From Oscillospiraceae bacterium (lineage in GTDB: Bacteria > Bacillota > Clostridia > Oscillospirales > Oscillospiraceae), in contig JAGAMN010000043.1 of the NCBI GenBank assembly GCA_017624715.1, positions 43,689 to 107,688 on the forward strand: DNA of 64,000 bases, in the 5' to 3' direction. Numbering within the stretch: the stretch's first letter is position 1; every line of letters starts with the position of its first letter. Under the pieces are notes generated by a model, which was not told the origin of the DNA, made no database searches, and saw nothing but the letters and a program-made list of their open reading frames with translations. The position numbers and the translations under genes are program-made. Positions 25,611-35,525 of this stretch are shown here, piece by piece.

Positions 25611-28563
25611 ATGATAAGAAAACTATGGAATAAAATATCCCCACCGAATCCTAATATTAAAAAGTAGCAGGACACTTTAGGAATTACAGTTAAAGAGGCA
25701 AAGGAAACAGATGCCTTGATTCGTTCAACAATAGGTCCTCTAGAGGATGATATCGCATCTACAACTAAGCGAATATCGAAACTCATTAAGAGCTACACAG
25801 AAAGACTACCTCAAGATGAATGTGCCCTAATATGCGACGAGCTCACTAGCTACTATATGAAACGATATAAGGATTGGAAGAATGGCGAAGATACATTTTG
25901 CGTCATAGCATATATCTTCACATTTTTTAGTTTAGTCATTGACAGCATCGACACTTTTGATTGGCTTAAGGGTATTCTGCACAATTTTTCAAATGAAACC
26001 CACGTGATCAGCAGCGCAATGCTTGTATTAGCAGTTCTTTCTGTTTTAGGCGGAATTGCAATTACTGCGAAGGTTCGAGGAACAGGGAGCTTGCCTGCGT
26101 GGTTTGCTATGGCGAACAAATCGCTCCCGACACTTACCATATTGGCATATTGGGGATACTATTGCCTAAAACATGGATATACATTGGATAACAGCAATGT
26201 TTATTACGTTCACTTTGCAGCCGTACCGTATCTATACTTAGCTATTAGCGCGTTGATTATCATTCCTAAACTTGTCAAATTCAAGCATGCAAAACGGATT
26301 ATCGATGACGATGATTCGAAAATCGATTCAGGTGATATGGCGGCAGAGAATGTGTTTCATTCAGATAAACCCATTTCTTCGGTTTCGGACGATCTATTGA
26401 AGAGGGGCGGCTTTGCGAAACTCCTTGCTGAAACTGTCATGAGGCTTGATAAGTCGGACACTTTTACTGTTGGTGTTTTTGGAAAATGGGGTAGCGGTAA
26501 GACATCCATCGTGAAAATGATGCTTCAAGAACTAAGAAAGCAACAGTTATCGTTACCTGAAGAAGAGAAAACTATTGTTGTACATTTTGAACCATGGAAT
26601 TTCACAGATACCAATCAGTTGCTAAACCAGTTTTTTTGCCAGATTGGCAAATGAGTTTCGGAGCAAAGGCGACAAGGGGCTAAAAACTATTGGCGATGCT
26701 TTAGAAAAATACTCTGACGCTTTTTCTCTTGCTGAACTAATTCCCGAAGTAGGCTTTGCAGGGAATGTCATTTCCTTCCTGGGTAAAAGCGGTGCAAAGG
26801 CAGCAGGAAAGTTTTTGAAGAAACGAGTAGATTCCAGTGATGTGCAACAACAAAAAGAATATGTAATTAGCCTGCTCAAAAAGCAACCGTGCAAAATCCT
26901 GGTTATTATCGATGATATTGATCGTTTAAGCAATGAACAAATCCGTCATGTTTTTCAGTTAGTTACATCGGTCGCCAAATTCCCTAATACAATCTATATG
27001 TTGGTTTTTGACAAGGATATTGTAGTTAGGGCACTGGAGCGAGTCCAAGAAGGTAGTGGCGAGGACTATCTAGAGAAAATCATCCAGATGCCAATCCAAA
27101 TCCCCGATATTCAAAGATCTGCACTGAGGCAAGTGTTGTTCAACAGACTTGATGAGATAATAACACGTCACAGTGATGTCAATTGCGTAGACGCACATTG
27201 GCAGAACCTCTATAATTCGTGTGTGGATCCGTTCGTAAATCACATTCGTGATGTTAACCGCCTTTGTAACGCTATTGAGTTCAAACTCTCCGCAATTTCT
27301 GGCGAAGTTGATTTCGCCGACATGGTTGCGATTACTGCCTTGGAGATGGGGATTCCTCCTGTGTATGAATGGATTAAGGTAAACAAGACTGCTTTAACTG
27401 GAGAATTTGATTTTAGCGTAAGAGACCGAAAACCAGAGGAGTGGTGCAAATTTTACAAGGAGCAAATAGAGGCAATCTTAGCTGAGCGCCAAAGCGATGC
27501 ACCTGTCTGCGGGAACGCAGAATTCGCGCTGAAGTGTTTGGCACAAATCTTCCCGCACTTCGGCAGAAAGATTGGAAAGTATTATGAGTCCTTCACACAT
27601 CTATCCCTACGCAAAAATAACCAAGTTGCTCATCCAGATAAGTTTGATAGATACTTCCATTTAACCTTGGATTATATTGGTTTCAGAAGAATAGATGTAA
27701 CGTCTGTTCTTCAAATAATGAACAGCGCAGAAGTCTGCGAATTCATATTGCAGAAAGACAAAGAGAATGCAAGCTACGAACTTTTGGAAGAAATAAGAGC
27801 GGAAGTACAAGAAATTCCTGCAGAACGAGCGAAAATTTTAATCGATGCGCTACTGAAAGCCGGAAGCCAGTTGGATGATAAATCAGGAAGAAGCCTGCTT
27901 TCTTTAAGATCTCAGGATATTGCAGAGTATATCATTTATGATTTGTTTGAGCGCATCCCTGTTCAAGAACGGCAACAATACATTATTGATATAGTTAACT
28001 TTGCCGATTGCGAATGTCTAGCAACGCTTTCTGGGATTATTAACATGCTTGAATTAGCATATGGTCGGCTGGCTGCAGAGGGGCAGGAACGCAGCGAGTT
28101 TACGAAATTTCTAAGCTTAGAGGGGTTGCTTGCACTTGAGACTGCTTTTGCTGACCGGGCGAAAGAGTTGATGAAAGGCCGAAGCTTGTTTGCTTTTCAC
28201 AGATGGAGAATGATCTTGCATCTCTTAGAAAACTTTGATGCCAATTTTATATCAGAATATATGCCTCAGGAACTACTGCACGATGAGAGCATACTGAGAT
28301 ATATTGAAGGTTCCGTTTCGAAATGGATTGGTTCCGTGACATCCTATGAAGTAAGCAATGACTATGAGAAATATTTATCAAAGGATCGGGTGCTTAGCGC
28401 AATTAACAATCAGAGGCAGAATCGTAATCTATATTCACTGCCTCAGGAAGTGCAGGTAGCTAGTGTTGCATTCTATTTGCATGAAAACGAGGACTGTACA
28501 CATCGTCATAGTTTGACCAGCAAAAGAATCACCGATACTCTAGAGCCTTGGAGTAATATTTGA
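25611..28563 (+). pseudogene. KAP-family P-loop NTPase, interrupted by stop and frameshift
   Basis: The natural start is ATG 25611 with AAGGAG 8-9 bases upstream, but codon 19 is TAG (25665-25667). The same frame then continues with two pairs of membrane segments (about 25900-26270) and the Walker A FGKWGSGKTSIV near 26480. At a seven-T run near 26631-26637 one base must be dropped to enter the second frame (LNQFFA then RLANEFRSKGDKG), which carries Walker B ILVIIDDIDRLSNEQ and runs to 28563. Repaired, it would be about 983 residues, typical of KAP NTPases with membrane insertions, a family found in antiphage systems. It is either a recent pseudogene or a switchable gene. Confidence 0.8.
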
Positions 28564-28582
28564 CCATACTTGGTTGACATAC

Positions 28583-28618
28583 GCAAACTCCCCGGAGATG
28601 CGCTCCGGGGAGTTTGCT
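28583..28618. terminator. Strong hairpin between convergent genes
   Basis: GCAAACTCCCCGGAG and its complement form a 15-base stem around ATGCG between the KAP gene and the convergent ABC exporter gene. There is no clear T run, but the stem is very stable and sits where a two-way terminator is expected. Confidence 0.65.
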
Positions 28619-28700
28619 ATCTTGCATACTTAGAACAATCACTATAGTCTAGGCGGACTCCTTCTGTGCCTAGGTTGTAACATAGGTAGTCGGAGCAAAA

Positions 28701-30506
28701 TTATGCAAGAATCTTCGCGGTGGTTTCGTCTTCGTACTGGCGGGTGTACAGTTCGTAATAATAGCCGTAAAGCTTCAGCAGCTCAGAGTGGGTACCTTGC
28801 TCCACGATCCGGCCATTTTTGACTACCAAGATCATGTCGGCGTTCCGTACGGTAGAAAGTCGGTGGGCGATCATCAGGCAGGTTCGGCCTGCGGTAACAC
28901 CTTCCAGTGCAGATTGGATCTTAGCCTCGGTAAGGGTGTCCACGGATGCAGTAGCCTCGTCCAGAATCAAGATCTTCGGGTCTGCCAAAATGGCCCGTGC
29001 AAAAGAAATCAGCTGCTTTTCACCGGTGGAGAGCAGGTCACCTCCCTCACCCACATCTGTATCCAAGCCCTTTTCCAGATGGGCGATGACATCCTCCGCG
29101 GAAACGGCGCGGATCGCCTGCCAAATTTGATACTCTGTTGCATTGGGATTGCCCATCAGCAGGTTTTCCCGTACCGTGCCTGAGAACAGATGAGGCGTTT
29201 GCAGCACATAGCCGATAGAAGAATGGAGCCAAAGCTGGCTGCGCTCCCGCGCATCAGCGCCGTCAATCAGCACCTGACCCTGGGTAGGCTCGTAGAACCG
29301 GCATACCAAGTTGACCAAGGTGGATTTGCCCGCACCGGTTTCACCGACAATAGCAAGATGAGAACCAAAGGGGACTTTCAAAGAGAAATGCTCCAAAACC
29401 GTTTCGTCACCATCGGGATACTGAAAAGTCACATCCTTGAATTCAATGTCACCTCGCAGTTCTTCCCAGTTCTCTTTTTTTGGATTGAGCATATCGCCGT
29501 ACTTTTCCACCACCTCCGGCGTGTCCACCACATCGGATTTTACCGCCAGCAAATCTGTGAAACGCTCAATGTTGACTTGGGTGGTAATCAGATCGGAAAT
29601 AATGTCCACCAGCCACCGCAGGGGCTCCATCATGCCCTGCGCGTAGGACATAAAGACAGAGAAAGTACCCAGTTCTTCTGTGGCGATATAGCCGCCCTTC
29701 CACAGCACTATGGCCAGGGCAACACTGGATGCCAGATTCATCGTACCGGCAAACAAGCCCCGAAGTCGGGAAGCCTGGACGCTCTTTTTGCGCATGTTCT
29801 GGGTTTCCTCTGTAAAACGGGACTCGATCTTCTCCTCAATGCCCAGAGATTTAATGGTTTTGGCGCCGGTGATGCCCTCGTTGAAATTGCTGGTGATTTG
29901 GGAGTTGATTTCCCGCACCTCTCGATTAACACCGATCAGCCGCTTCTGGAAAATGGCATAAAGCACCGTCAACAGCGGCAGGATGGACAGAACCATCGCC
30001 GCCAGCTTCGGATTCAAAACGATCATCACCACAATCGCGCCGATCAGGTAGCTCATACGCCATACGCAGTCTACCAGTGTCCAGGACACCAAACTGCCGA
30101 TGCGGGAGGTGTCGCTCATCAGGCGGGCGTGGATGTAACCAACGCTGTTTTGGTTGAAATACGAGAAGGACAGGGTCTGCAGATGGTTGAAGCCCAGCTG
30201 CCGCAATTCCCGGTTGGTGCGCATTTCGATGATAATGGCCAAAGCGCAGGAAATGTAGTTGGATACGGCCGCAACCAAAATGGTCAGCAGGTAAAGCACC
30301 ACGAAGACCGCAACGGTATCGAATACGCCCAGCCCTACATAATGATCCAGGGCGTACCTCTGGAACAGAGGCAGGATGATGTCCGTTAAGCTTCCTGTCA
30401 GGCCGAAGAAAACCATGGCGGTAATCGGCTTTTTCAGCTTGGAAAGGTAGGGAGTAATCCTGCCAATCCCAAAGAATTTTAGATGTTTGTTCTTTTGCTT
30501 TGGCAT
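28701..30506 (-). CDS. Heterodimeric ABC exporter subunit (consensus site partner)
   Basis: 601 residues: six membrane segments in the first 310 residues, then an ATPase domain with Walker A GETGAGKST, signature LSTGEKQLISFARA and Walker B ILILDEATASVD with the catalytic glutamate. It overlaps the stop of the upstream exporter gene by one base (TAATG), so translation is coupled. The pair resembles BmrCD/LmrCD-type multidrug exporters, in which one subunit has a degenerate ATP site; this one keeps Glu after Walker B, while the LSTGE signature differs from LSGGQ. It probably exports drugs or peptides. The leader ORF and terminator upstream of the operon support drug-inducible control. Confidence 0.88.
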   Translation of the reverse strand: MPKQKNKHLKFFGIGRITPYLSKLKKPITAMVFFGLTGSLTDIILPLFQRYALDHYVGLGVFDTVAVFVVLYLLTILVAAVSNYISCALAIIIEMRTNRELRQLGFNHLQTLSFSYFNQNSVGYIHARLMSDTSRIGSLVSWTLVDCVWRMSYLIGAIVVMIVLNPKLAAMVLSILPLLTVLYAIFQKRLIGVNREVREINSQITSNFNEGITGAKTIKSLGIEEKIESRFTEETQNMRKKSVQASRLRGLFAGTMNLASSVALAIVLWKGGYIATEELGTFSVFMSYAQGMMEPLRWLVDIISDLITTQVNIERFTDLLAVKSDVVDTPEVVEKYGDMLNPKKENWEELRGDIEFKDVTFQYPDGDETVLEHFSLKVPFGSHLAIVGETGAGKSTLVNLVCRFYEPTQGQVLIDGADARERSQLWLHSSIGYVLQTPHLFSGTVRENLLMGNPNATEYQIWQAIRAVSAEDVIAHLEKGLDTDVGEGGDLLSTGEKQLISFARAILADPKILILDEATASVDTLTEAKIQSALEGVTAGRTCLMIAHRLSTVRNADMILVVKNGRIVEQGTHSELLKLYGYYYELYTRQYEDETTAKILA

Positions 30507-32311
30507 TACTCGGTCACCTCCTGAATGCCGCTTTGGGCTTCGTAGATTTTCTGATAGATACCTCTGGCGGTTTTCAGTTCGTCGTGGGTTCCTTCTTCTG
30601 CAATGCGTCCGCCATCCAGCACAATGATTTTGTCGGCGGCGGAAAGGGTAGTAATTCTGTGGGAAATCAGGATCACACTGGCTTTGCCGAAGCGCTGCTG
30701 AATAGACTTACGAATCTTGGCATCTGTTTGAGTATCCACGGCAGACAGAGAATCGTCAAAGATCAAAATGGGGGTATCATTGACCAGCATACGGGCAATG
30801 GCGGTGCGCTGCTTTTGTCCGCCGGAAAGGGTAACGCCTCGTTCACCTACCATAGTATCGTAACCGGCGGTGAAGGACGTAATGGATTCGTCCAAGGCGG
30901 CAGCCTGAGCCGCAGCACGGATCGCCTCCATATCCAGTTCGGGTGATGCGATACCGATGTTTTCTGCAATGGTGCGAGAGAACAGATAAGGCTCCTGCAG
31001 CACCATGCCGATATTGCGCCGCAGATGAGCGGTACGAATCTGGCGAATGTCTGTGCCGCCGATGGTAATTCTTCCGCAACCCTCCTCCAGAGGATACAGC
31101 TTATCCAGAAGCAGCATCAATGTGGATTTTCCGCTGCCAGTACCACCCAAAATGCCCAAGGTGGTTCCTGCTTGCATAGTGAAATGAATATCGTGGAGAA
31201 TTTCGGGGCTGTTTTCATAGGCAAAGCTGACATGTTCAAAACAGATGTCGCCGTCCATAGGCGCATCCACGGCATCCGGTGCATCCTGCTCCACGGGAGA
31301 ATTCATAATGTATGCCACCCGGTCGATGGATACGCCCGCTTTGCTCAGCTCGGAGATCATTCGACCCAGCTGGCGGATGGGCCACACCATCATGGAGTTG
31401 TAGGAAATAAAGGCAATGTATTCACCACTGCGCAGATTTCCACGGATGCAAAAGTACGCGCCGAAAATCACAACAAGCATGATCTGAACGCCGGAAAGAA
31501 TATCCGAAATACTCCAAAACCGGGACAAGGTTTTGCCCATCTTCTCCCACAGAGAAGTATAGTGGTCGTTCTGTTTTCCAAACTTCTCGATCTCAGAGCG
31601 CTCCTGACCAAAGGCACGAACCACCCGAACACCGGTCAGATTTTCCTGCGCCATAGCAGAAAGCTTGCCCTCGCTTTCGTCGCAGGTTTCAAACCCGTCA
31701 TGGACCTGATTGTGGAAGTGGAAGGAATACACGATGATGATCGGGGTGGGGATCAATGCAATCAGCGTCAGCAAAGGGTGCATAGAGAGCATAAAGGTGA
31801 TGGATAGAATGAGCAATAACGCGATGCGGAATATGGCGGTCAGCTGCTCGGACAAAAAGTTTTTGGTGGTGTCAATATCCGAGGTGCAGCGCTGAATGAT
31901 GTCGCCGGTGCGATTCTTCATATGCCAGGAGAAAGGCAAGTGCTGGATGTGGGAAAACAGCTGATCCCGCATGGTCTTTACCAGAGTTTCCGATGCTTTG
32001 GTATTGTACACACGGAAGGCATACTGAGATACCACCTGTACCAACGCAACTGCCAGTACAGCCAGAGCCATGATCCAAAGATGTTGACCCAGGTAGGCAA
32101 AACCGCCAATGCGGTCTACCAATTCCATTACAAAGGCCGGGAAGTCTCCTTCTTCGCCGCCCAGAGCACAGTCTACAGCGGCACGGATGATTTGGGGCTG
32201 CAGCATATCCGCCAGAGCGGTAATGCCGGCAGCTAAAATTGTAATTAGAAAATAACGCTTGGCACCTTTCAAGAAGCGCCACAGCAGGGAAATCGTTTGC
32301 TTTTTCTTCAT
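30506..32311 (-). CDS. Heterodimeric ABC exporter subunit (degenerate Walker B)
   Basis: 601 residues from ATG 32311, with GGAG 7 bases upstream; a longer frame from 32341 lacks a site. An N-terminal six-helix domain is followed by an ATPase with Walker A GGTGSGKST, signature LSGGQKQRTAIAR and Walker B ILIFDDSLSAVD. The residue after the Walker B aspartate is Asp instead of Glu, as in the degenerate subunit of BmrC/LmrC-type heterodimers. It is first of a two-gene operon. The upstream region holds a consensus promoter, a 19-codon leader frame and an intrinsic terminator, so expression is likely controlled by ribosome-mediated attenuation. Confidence 0.88.
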   Translation of the reverse strand: MKKKQTISLLWRFLKGAKRYFLITILAAGITALADMLQPQIIRAAVDCALGGEEGDFPAFVMELVDRIGGFAYLGQHLWIMALAVLAVALVQVVSQYAFRVYNTKASETLVKTMRDQLFSHIQHLPFSWHMKNRTGDIIQRCTSDIDTTKNFLSEQLTAIFRIALLLILSITFMLSMHPLLTLIALIPTPIIIVYSFHFHNQVHDGFETCDESEGKLSAMAQENLTGVRVVRAFGQERSEIEKFGKQNDHYTSLWEKMGKTLSRFWSISDILSGVQIMLVVIFGAYFCIRGNLRSGEYIAFISYNSMMVWPIRQLGRMISELSKAGVSIDRVAYIMNSPVEQDAPDAVDAPMDGDICFEHVSFAYENSPEILHDIHFTMQAGTTLGILGGTGSGKSTLMLLLDKLYPLEEGCGRITIGGTDIRQIRTAHLRRNIGMVLQEPYLFSRTIAENIGIASPELDMEAIRAAAQAAALDESITSFTAGYDTMVGERGVTLSGGQKQRTAIARMLVNDTPILIFDDSLSAVDTQTDAKIRKSIQQRFGKASVILISHRITTLSAADKIIVLDGGRIAEEGTHDELKTARGIYQKIYEAQSGIQEVTE

Positions 32312-32342
32312 TTTTGTTCTCCATTTCTTAATTTTGGGCATG

Positions 32343-32374
32343 AAAAAAGGGCGCAGGCGGAAGCCTGCACCCTT
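32343..32374 (-). terminator. Attenuator terminator before ABC exporter operon
   Basis: On the minus strand GGGTGCAGGC pairs with GCCTGCGCCC around TTCC and is followed by TTTTTT. It lies between the leader ORF and the first exporter gene. CTTCCG in its apex is complementary to CGGAAG inside the leader ORF (near 32427), offering an alternative anti-terminating pairing. Confidence 0.82.
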
Positions 32375-32397
32375 AAAAAACGCAGCAAAGCAAAAGC

Positions 32398-32457
32398 CTA
32401 TACTGACAGCAAAGGAGCAACACTTCCGGTATGGATCATAGTAACATTCATCAACAT
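32398..32457 (-). CDS. Leader peptide of ABC exporter operon (putative)
   Basis: A 19-residue frame, MLMNVTMIHTGSVAPLLSV, with AAAGGAG 9 bases before ATG, ending 24 bases before the terminator hairpin. It is located about 30 bases after a consensus promoter. This matches the bmrB-bmrCD arrangement of Bacillus subtilis, where antibiotic-stalled ribosomes on a leader ORF allow read-through into the exporter genes. The peptide sequence itself is not recognised, and translation is inferred from the ribosome binding site. Confidence 0.65.
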   Translation of the reverse strand: MLMNVTMIHTGSVAPLLSV

Positions 32458-32491
32458 ATCTAATTGCTCCTTTCTTTCATAATTTACCAGT

Positions 32492-32520
32492 ATCATAGCA
32501 CCGCCTTACCGCGCTGTCAA
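32492..32520 (-). promoter_or_regulatory. Promoter of ABC exporter operon
   Basis: On the minus strand TTGACA (32515-32520) and TATGAT (32492-32497) are separated by 17 bases. The leader ORF begins about 35 bases downstream. Promoter strength fits constitutive transcription controlled by attenuation. Confidence 0.8.
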
Positions 32521-32633
32521 GGGATTGTTTGTGACCGTTACGGTTCGTAACAGGATTGTTTATGGTATTTTATTGATTTTTTATAAAAAGTTCGGTAAGA
32601 TGGAAAAAGTTGAGCCGAGAGGAGGTAGAGAAA

Positions 32634-33206
32634 ATGACTCTGGGCGAAAAAATCAGAGAAGCCAGACGAAAATGCGGATTGTCCCAAGAGCAGCTGGCGG
32701 AAAAAATGTCTGTATCCCGATCTGCGATTGCCAAATGGGAAACGAATAAAGGCTTGCCGGATGTGGGGAACCTGAAGGTCTTGGCACGGCTTCTGAATGT
32801 CAGCGTAGACCATCTGTTGGATGAGGCGGAGACTGTAGACGAACTGGTCATTAGGGAACCGTATAACCTTTCTGCTTACGGCTATGGCTGTAATAAAGTC
32901 AAGAAAGACCGGGTTGTACGGGACAAATTCCCAGATGCAACAATCTATCCTTTGCTTGGACAGCAGGATGTCGCCAGTCTGGAACTACAGGTGGACAACA
33001 CACCGGACTGTCGGTCAAATCCGTTGGATCGGGTGAAGAATACAGACAAAGCATTTTATTTGATAGAAAAGGACGATCAGAAATTACTTGTGATGGTGAC
33101 CGACGTCTTCATAGAAATCCGTCCCCTGGAACAGTCTTTGGAAAGAAACAGTTTTCGTGTTGGTGGCTGGAACTTTATAAAATGCAATTACGAGATTGGA
33201 AAGTGA
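32634..33206 (+). CDS. XRE-family transcriptional regulator
   Basis: 190 residues. An N-terminal Cro/C1 helix-turn-helix spans about residues 3-60 (LGEKIREARRKCGLSQEQL, SRSAIAKWETNKG). The C-terminal 120 residues have a beta-rich form without a known name. AGGAGG lies 9 bases before ATG 32634; an earlier Met at 32610 overlaps that site. It is divergent from the ABC exporter operon with 320 bases between, and may regulate it. Its own terminator follows at 33215. Confidence 0.82.
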   Translation: MTLGEKIREARRKCGLSQEQLAEKMSVSRSAIAKWETNKGLPDVGNLKVLARLLNVSVDHLLDEAETVDELVIREPYNLSAYGYGCNKVKKDRVVRDKFPDATIYPLLGQQDVASLELQVDNTPDCRSNPLDRVKNTDKAFYLIEKDDQKLLVMVTDVFIEIRPLEQSLERNSFRVGGWNFIKCNYEIGK

Positions 33207-33213
33207 TACAGCA

Positions 33214-33242
33214 TACGGCGGAGAATTTCTCCGCCGTTTTAG
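33214..33242 (+). terminator. Terminator after XRE regulator
   Basis: ACGGCGGAGA and TCTCCGCCGT flank a three-base loop and are followed by TTTTAG, eight bases past the regulator stop. Confidence 0.8.
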
Positions 33243-33394
33243 TCTATAAAAGACTTAGCCAAAGCTGGGCTGTTTGATAGCATGAGCGCTGGGCACGGAT
33301 TTCTATTGTTCCGCTAAATTACAGAATATTATTCCGTTAATGTTGCTATTATTCCGCAAATGTGGTATACTTCCATCAGAAGGAAGTGACAGCT

Positions 33395-34288
33395 ATGTTT
33401 ATTACGGTAAAACAAGCAGCAGAAAAATGGAATCTGTCTGACCGGCGTGTTCGGATTCTTTGCGCCGAAGGCAAAATTCCTGGGGCATTTCAGGAAGGCC
33501 GCGGCTGGAAAATCCCCGTAGATGCCGTGAAACCCGTAGATGGTCGTTTTAAGTCCACAGAAAGCTTGCTGGATATGATCGACCGCAAAAAAGCCGAGCT
33601 GGATACCCGCCGACCGTTGACGGAAGGCGAAGTGGCTCGCCTGACAGAAGAATTCATTGTGGAATACACTTATAATTCCAATGCCATCGAGGGAAACACC
33701 CTGACCCTCCGAGAAACTGATATGGTTTTGAGGGGTCTTACCATTGATCAGAAGCCTTTGAAGGATCACATGGAGGCCGTGGGCCACAAGGAAGCTTTTG
33801 AGTTCGTACGGGAGCTTGTACAGCGCAAGGAGCCCATGTCCGAGCGAATTATTCAGCAGATCCATTACCTTGTGTTAGCAGACAAGAAGGATGACCGGGG
33901 CGTATATCGCCGGGTTCCTGTCCGCATTATGGGTGCACATCATGAGCCGGTGCAGCCCTATCTGATCCAGCCGAAAATGGAGCAACTGATGGCCGCCTTT
34001 GCAGAAAGCACTGAGCATATCGTCACAAAGCTGGCCCGTTTTCACATTGAATTTGAGGGTATTCATCCCTTTATTGATGGCAATGGACGAACGGGACGGT
34101 TGCTTGTCAATTTGGAACTGATGAAATCAGGCTATCCGCCCATCGATATCAAGTTCACAGATCGACTGGCCTACTACAAGGCTTTTGACGAATACCATGT
34201 GAAGCACAATCTGTCTGCTATGGAGAAACTGTTTGCAGGATATATCAACGAACGCCTAGATATGTATTTGACCATTCTGAAGAACTGA
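33395..34288 (+). CDS. Fic family protein (HTH-Fic)
   Basis: 298 residues. Residues 1-45 look like a helix-turn-helix (TVKQAAEKWNLSDRRVRILC) and the rest is a Fic fold. The active-site motif HPFIDGNGRTGR lies at 224-235 and is intact. An N-terminal inhibitory helix motif YNSNAIEGN precedes it, as in self-inhibited Fic enzymes. Fic proteins transfer AMP from ATP to target proteins. ATG 33395 has AAGGAAG upstream; a longer in-frame start at 33362 has none. It may be a toxin-like or regulatory enzyme of the island. Confidence 0.85.
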   Translation: MFITVKQAAEKWNLSDRRVRILCAEGKIPGAFQEGRGWKIPVDAVKPVDGRFKSTESLLDMIDRKKAELDTRRPLTEGEVARLTEEFIVEYTYNSNAIEGNTLTLRETDMVLRGLTIDQKPLKDHMEAVGHKEAFEFVRELVQRKEPMSERIIQQIHYLVLADKKDDRGVYRRVPVRIMGAHHEPVQPYLIQPKMEQLMAAFAESTEHIVTKLARFHIEFEGIHPFIDGNGRTGRLLVNLELMKSGYPPIDIKFTDRLAYYKAFDEYHVKHNLSAMEKLFAGYINERLDMYLTILKN

Positions 34289-34370
34289 TTTGAATTACCT
34301 TTTTAGCATAGGCGTTTGAAAAGGTGTGCAGCTACTCGCTTAGCAAAAAACACAGCAACTGAGGTGTACA

Positions 34371-35514
34371 ATGCAATTTCTTAACCATGCTCTTCTTGTT
34401 GAGTTTAGAGAAACCATTAACTCATCACAAATTTTTGAAAAATCAGATAGACTCAAAGAGAAATACAACCTAATTTGTGTTGTTATGGACCGTCTCGAAA
34501 GTGCCGTCAATTATCTTAATAATCATTCGGATCTGCCTCGAACAGAAGAAGATTTTGTGTGCTTCTTAGTGTATGCTTGTATGGTCCGAGATGCTGTGTT
34601 GAAATTATATGAAAATATATTTCAAAGAAAGCCGGATTTCATAGGAGAGAAAAAGTTTTTCAAAAAATGTGAAACAGTATTCCCAAAATGCATTTTCTGA
34701 AGAAAACTGTCCGACTGATGATGTGTTCTTTGAATACTTGCGATCAATGGCTTTTGCGCATCCTTTTGAAACCGGGCATAGACCTGGCAGGCTGTTTTTT
34801 GAAACACAAGAAAAGCAGTATTGCCCTTGGGTCATTGTGCAGGATGATCTTGTTGGTATCCGTGTGTATACCAGTAGTGATAAGTTCATTATCAATGATT
34901 TGACATTTCCTTTTGATAATCTAAAGGAATATGTCAAATCTATATATGTGCATCTGAGAGAGATTAACGAATGGGCAAAAGACGAAATCTATATCCAAGA
35001 TGCAGAATGGAAACGACACAAGGTAGATCGTTCTGGTACTGTTGCCGATCTACTGATATTAATAAGAACCATCTATGCAGAAAGATTTTTAGTGCCTTAT
35101 GACATAGACCGCATCAAATCTTACCTAAATTGCGAATGCTCTAACCCACGAAATAATGATATAGTCAAAGCATACCGTGAACTTTTAGTAGAAGCTCTTT
35201 ACAAAATATCCGATGCGCTTGATGTAGGGGACTATGATGCACTGGATATGGCTACTAATAGTGTTTTTTTGCGCCCTAGAAAAACACATCAGATGATGTA
35301 TTATCAGCTTGAGAAGATATACTGCTACTTAGATAATGATAATAACTGGATGGATGTCCAATGGGGATTAAAGCAAGCTACGCTTTTTTCACGTGAGTTT
35401 TCCAAAAATTGGGTCATCATTGATGTCAGCACCATGGGGTTTGATGAAATAAAACTATTGGTGACTATCGCCTGCTATTACGAGGCCAAAAAGCAAGAGG
35501 GCACCACCAAATGA
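34371..35514 (+). pseudogene. Hypothetical protein, frameshifted
   Basis: Two overlapping frames make one protein of about 380 residues if one base is removed near 34650-34668, where A and T runs occur. The first frame (to 34700) ends in out-of-phase residues after DFIGEKKF, and the second, read from about 34658, continues SKNVKQYSQNAFSEENCP. The second part holds HPFETGHRPG and a long helical C-terminus. No membrane segment or catalytic motif is recognised. Low GC suggests recent transfer. It lies between the Fic gene and another hypothetical gene. Confidence 0.55.
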
Positions 35515-35525
35515 GCGTTTAGGAA

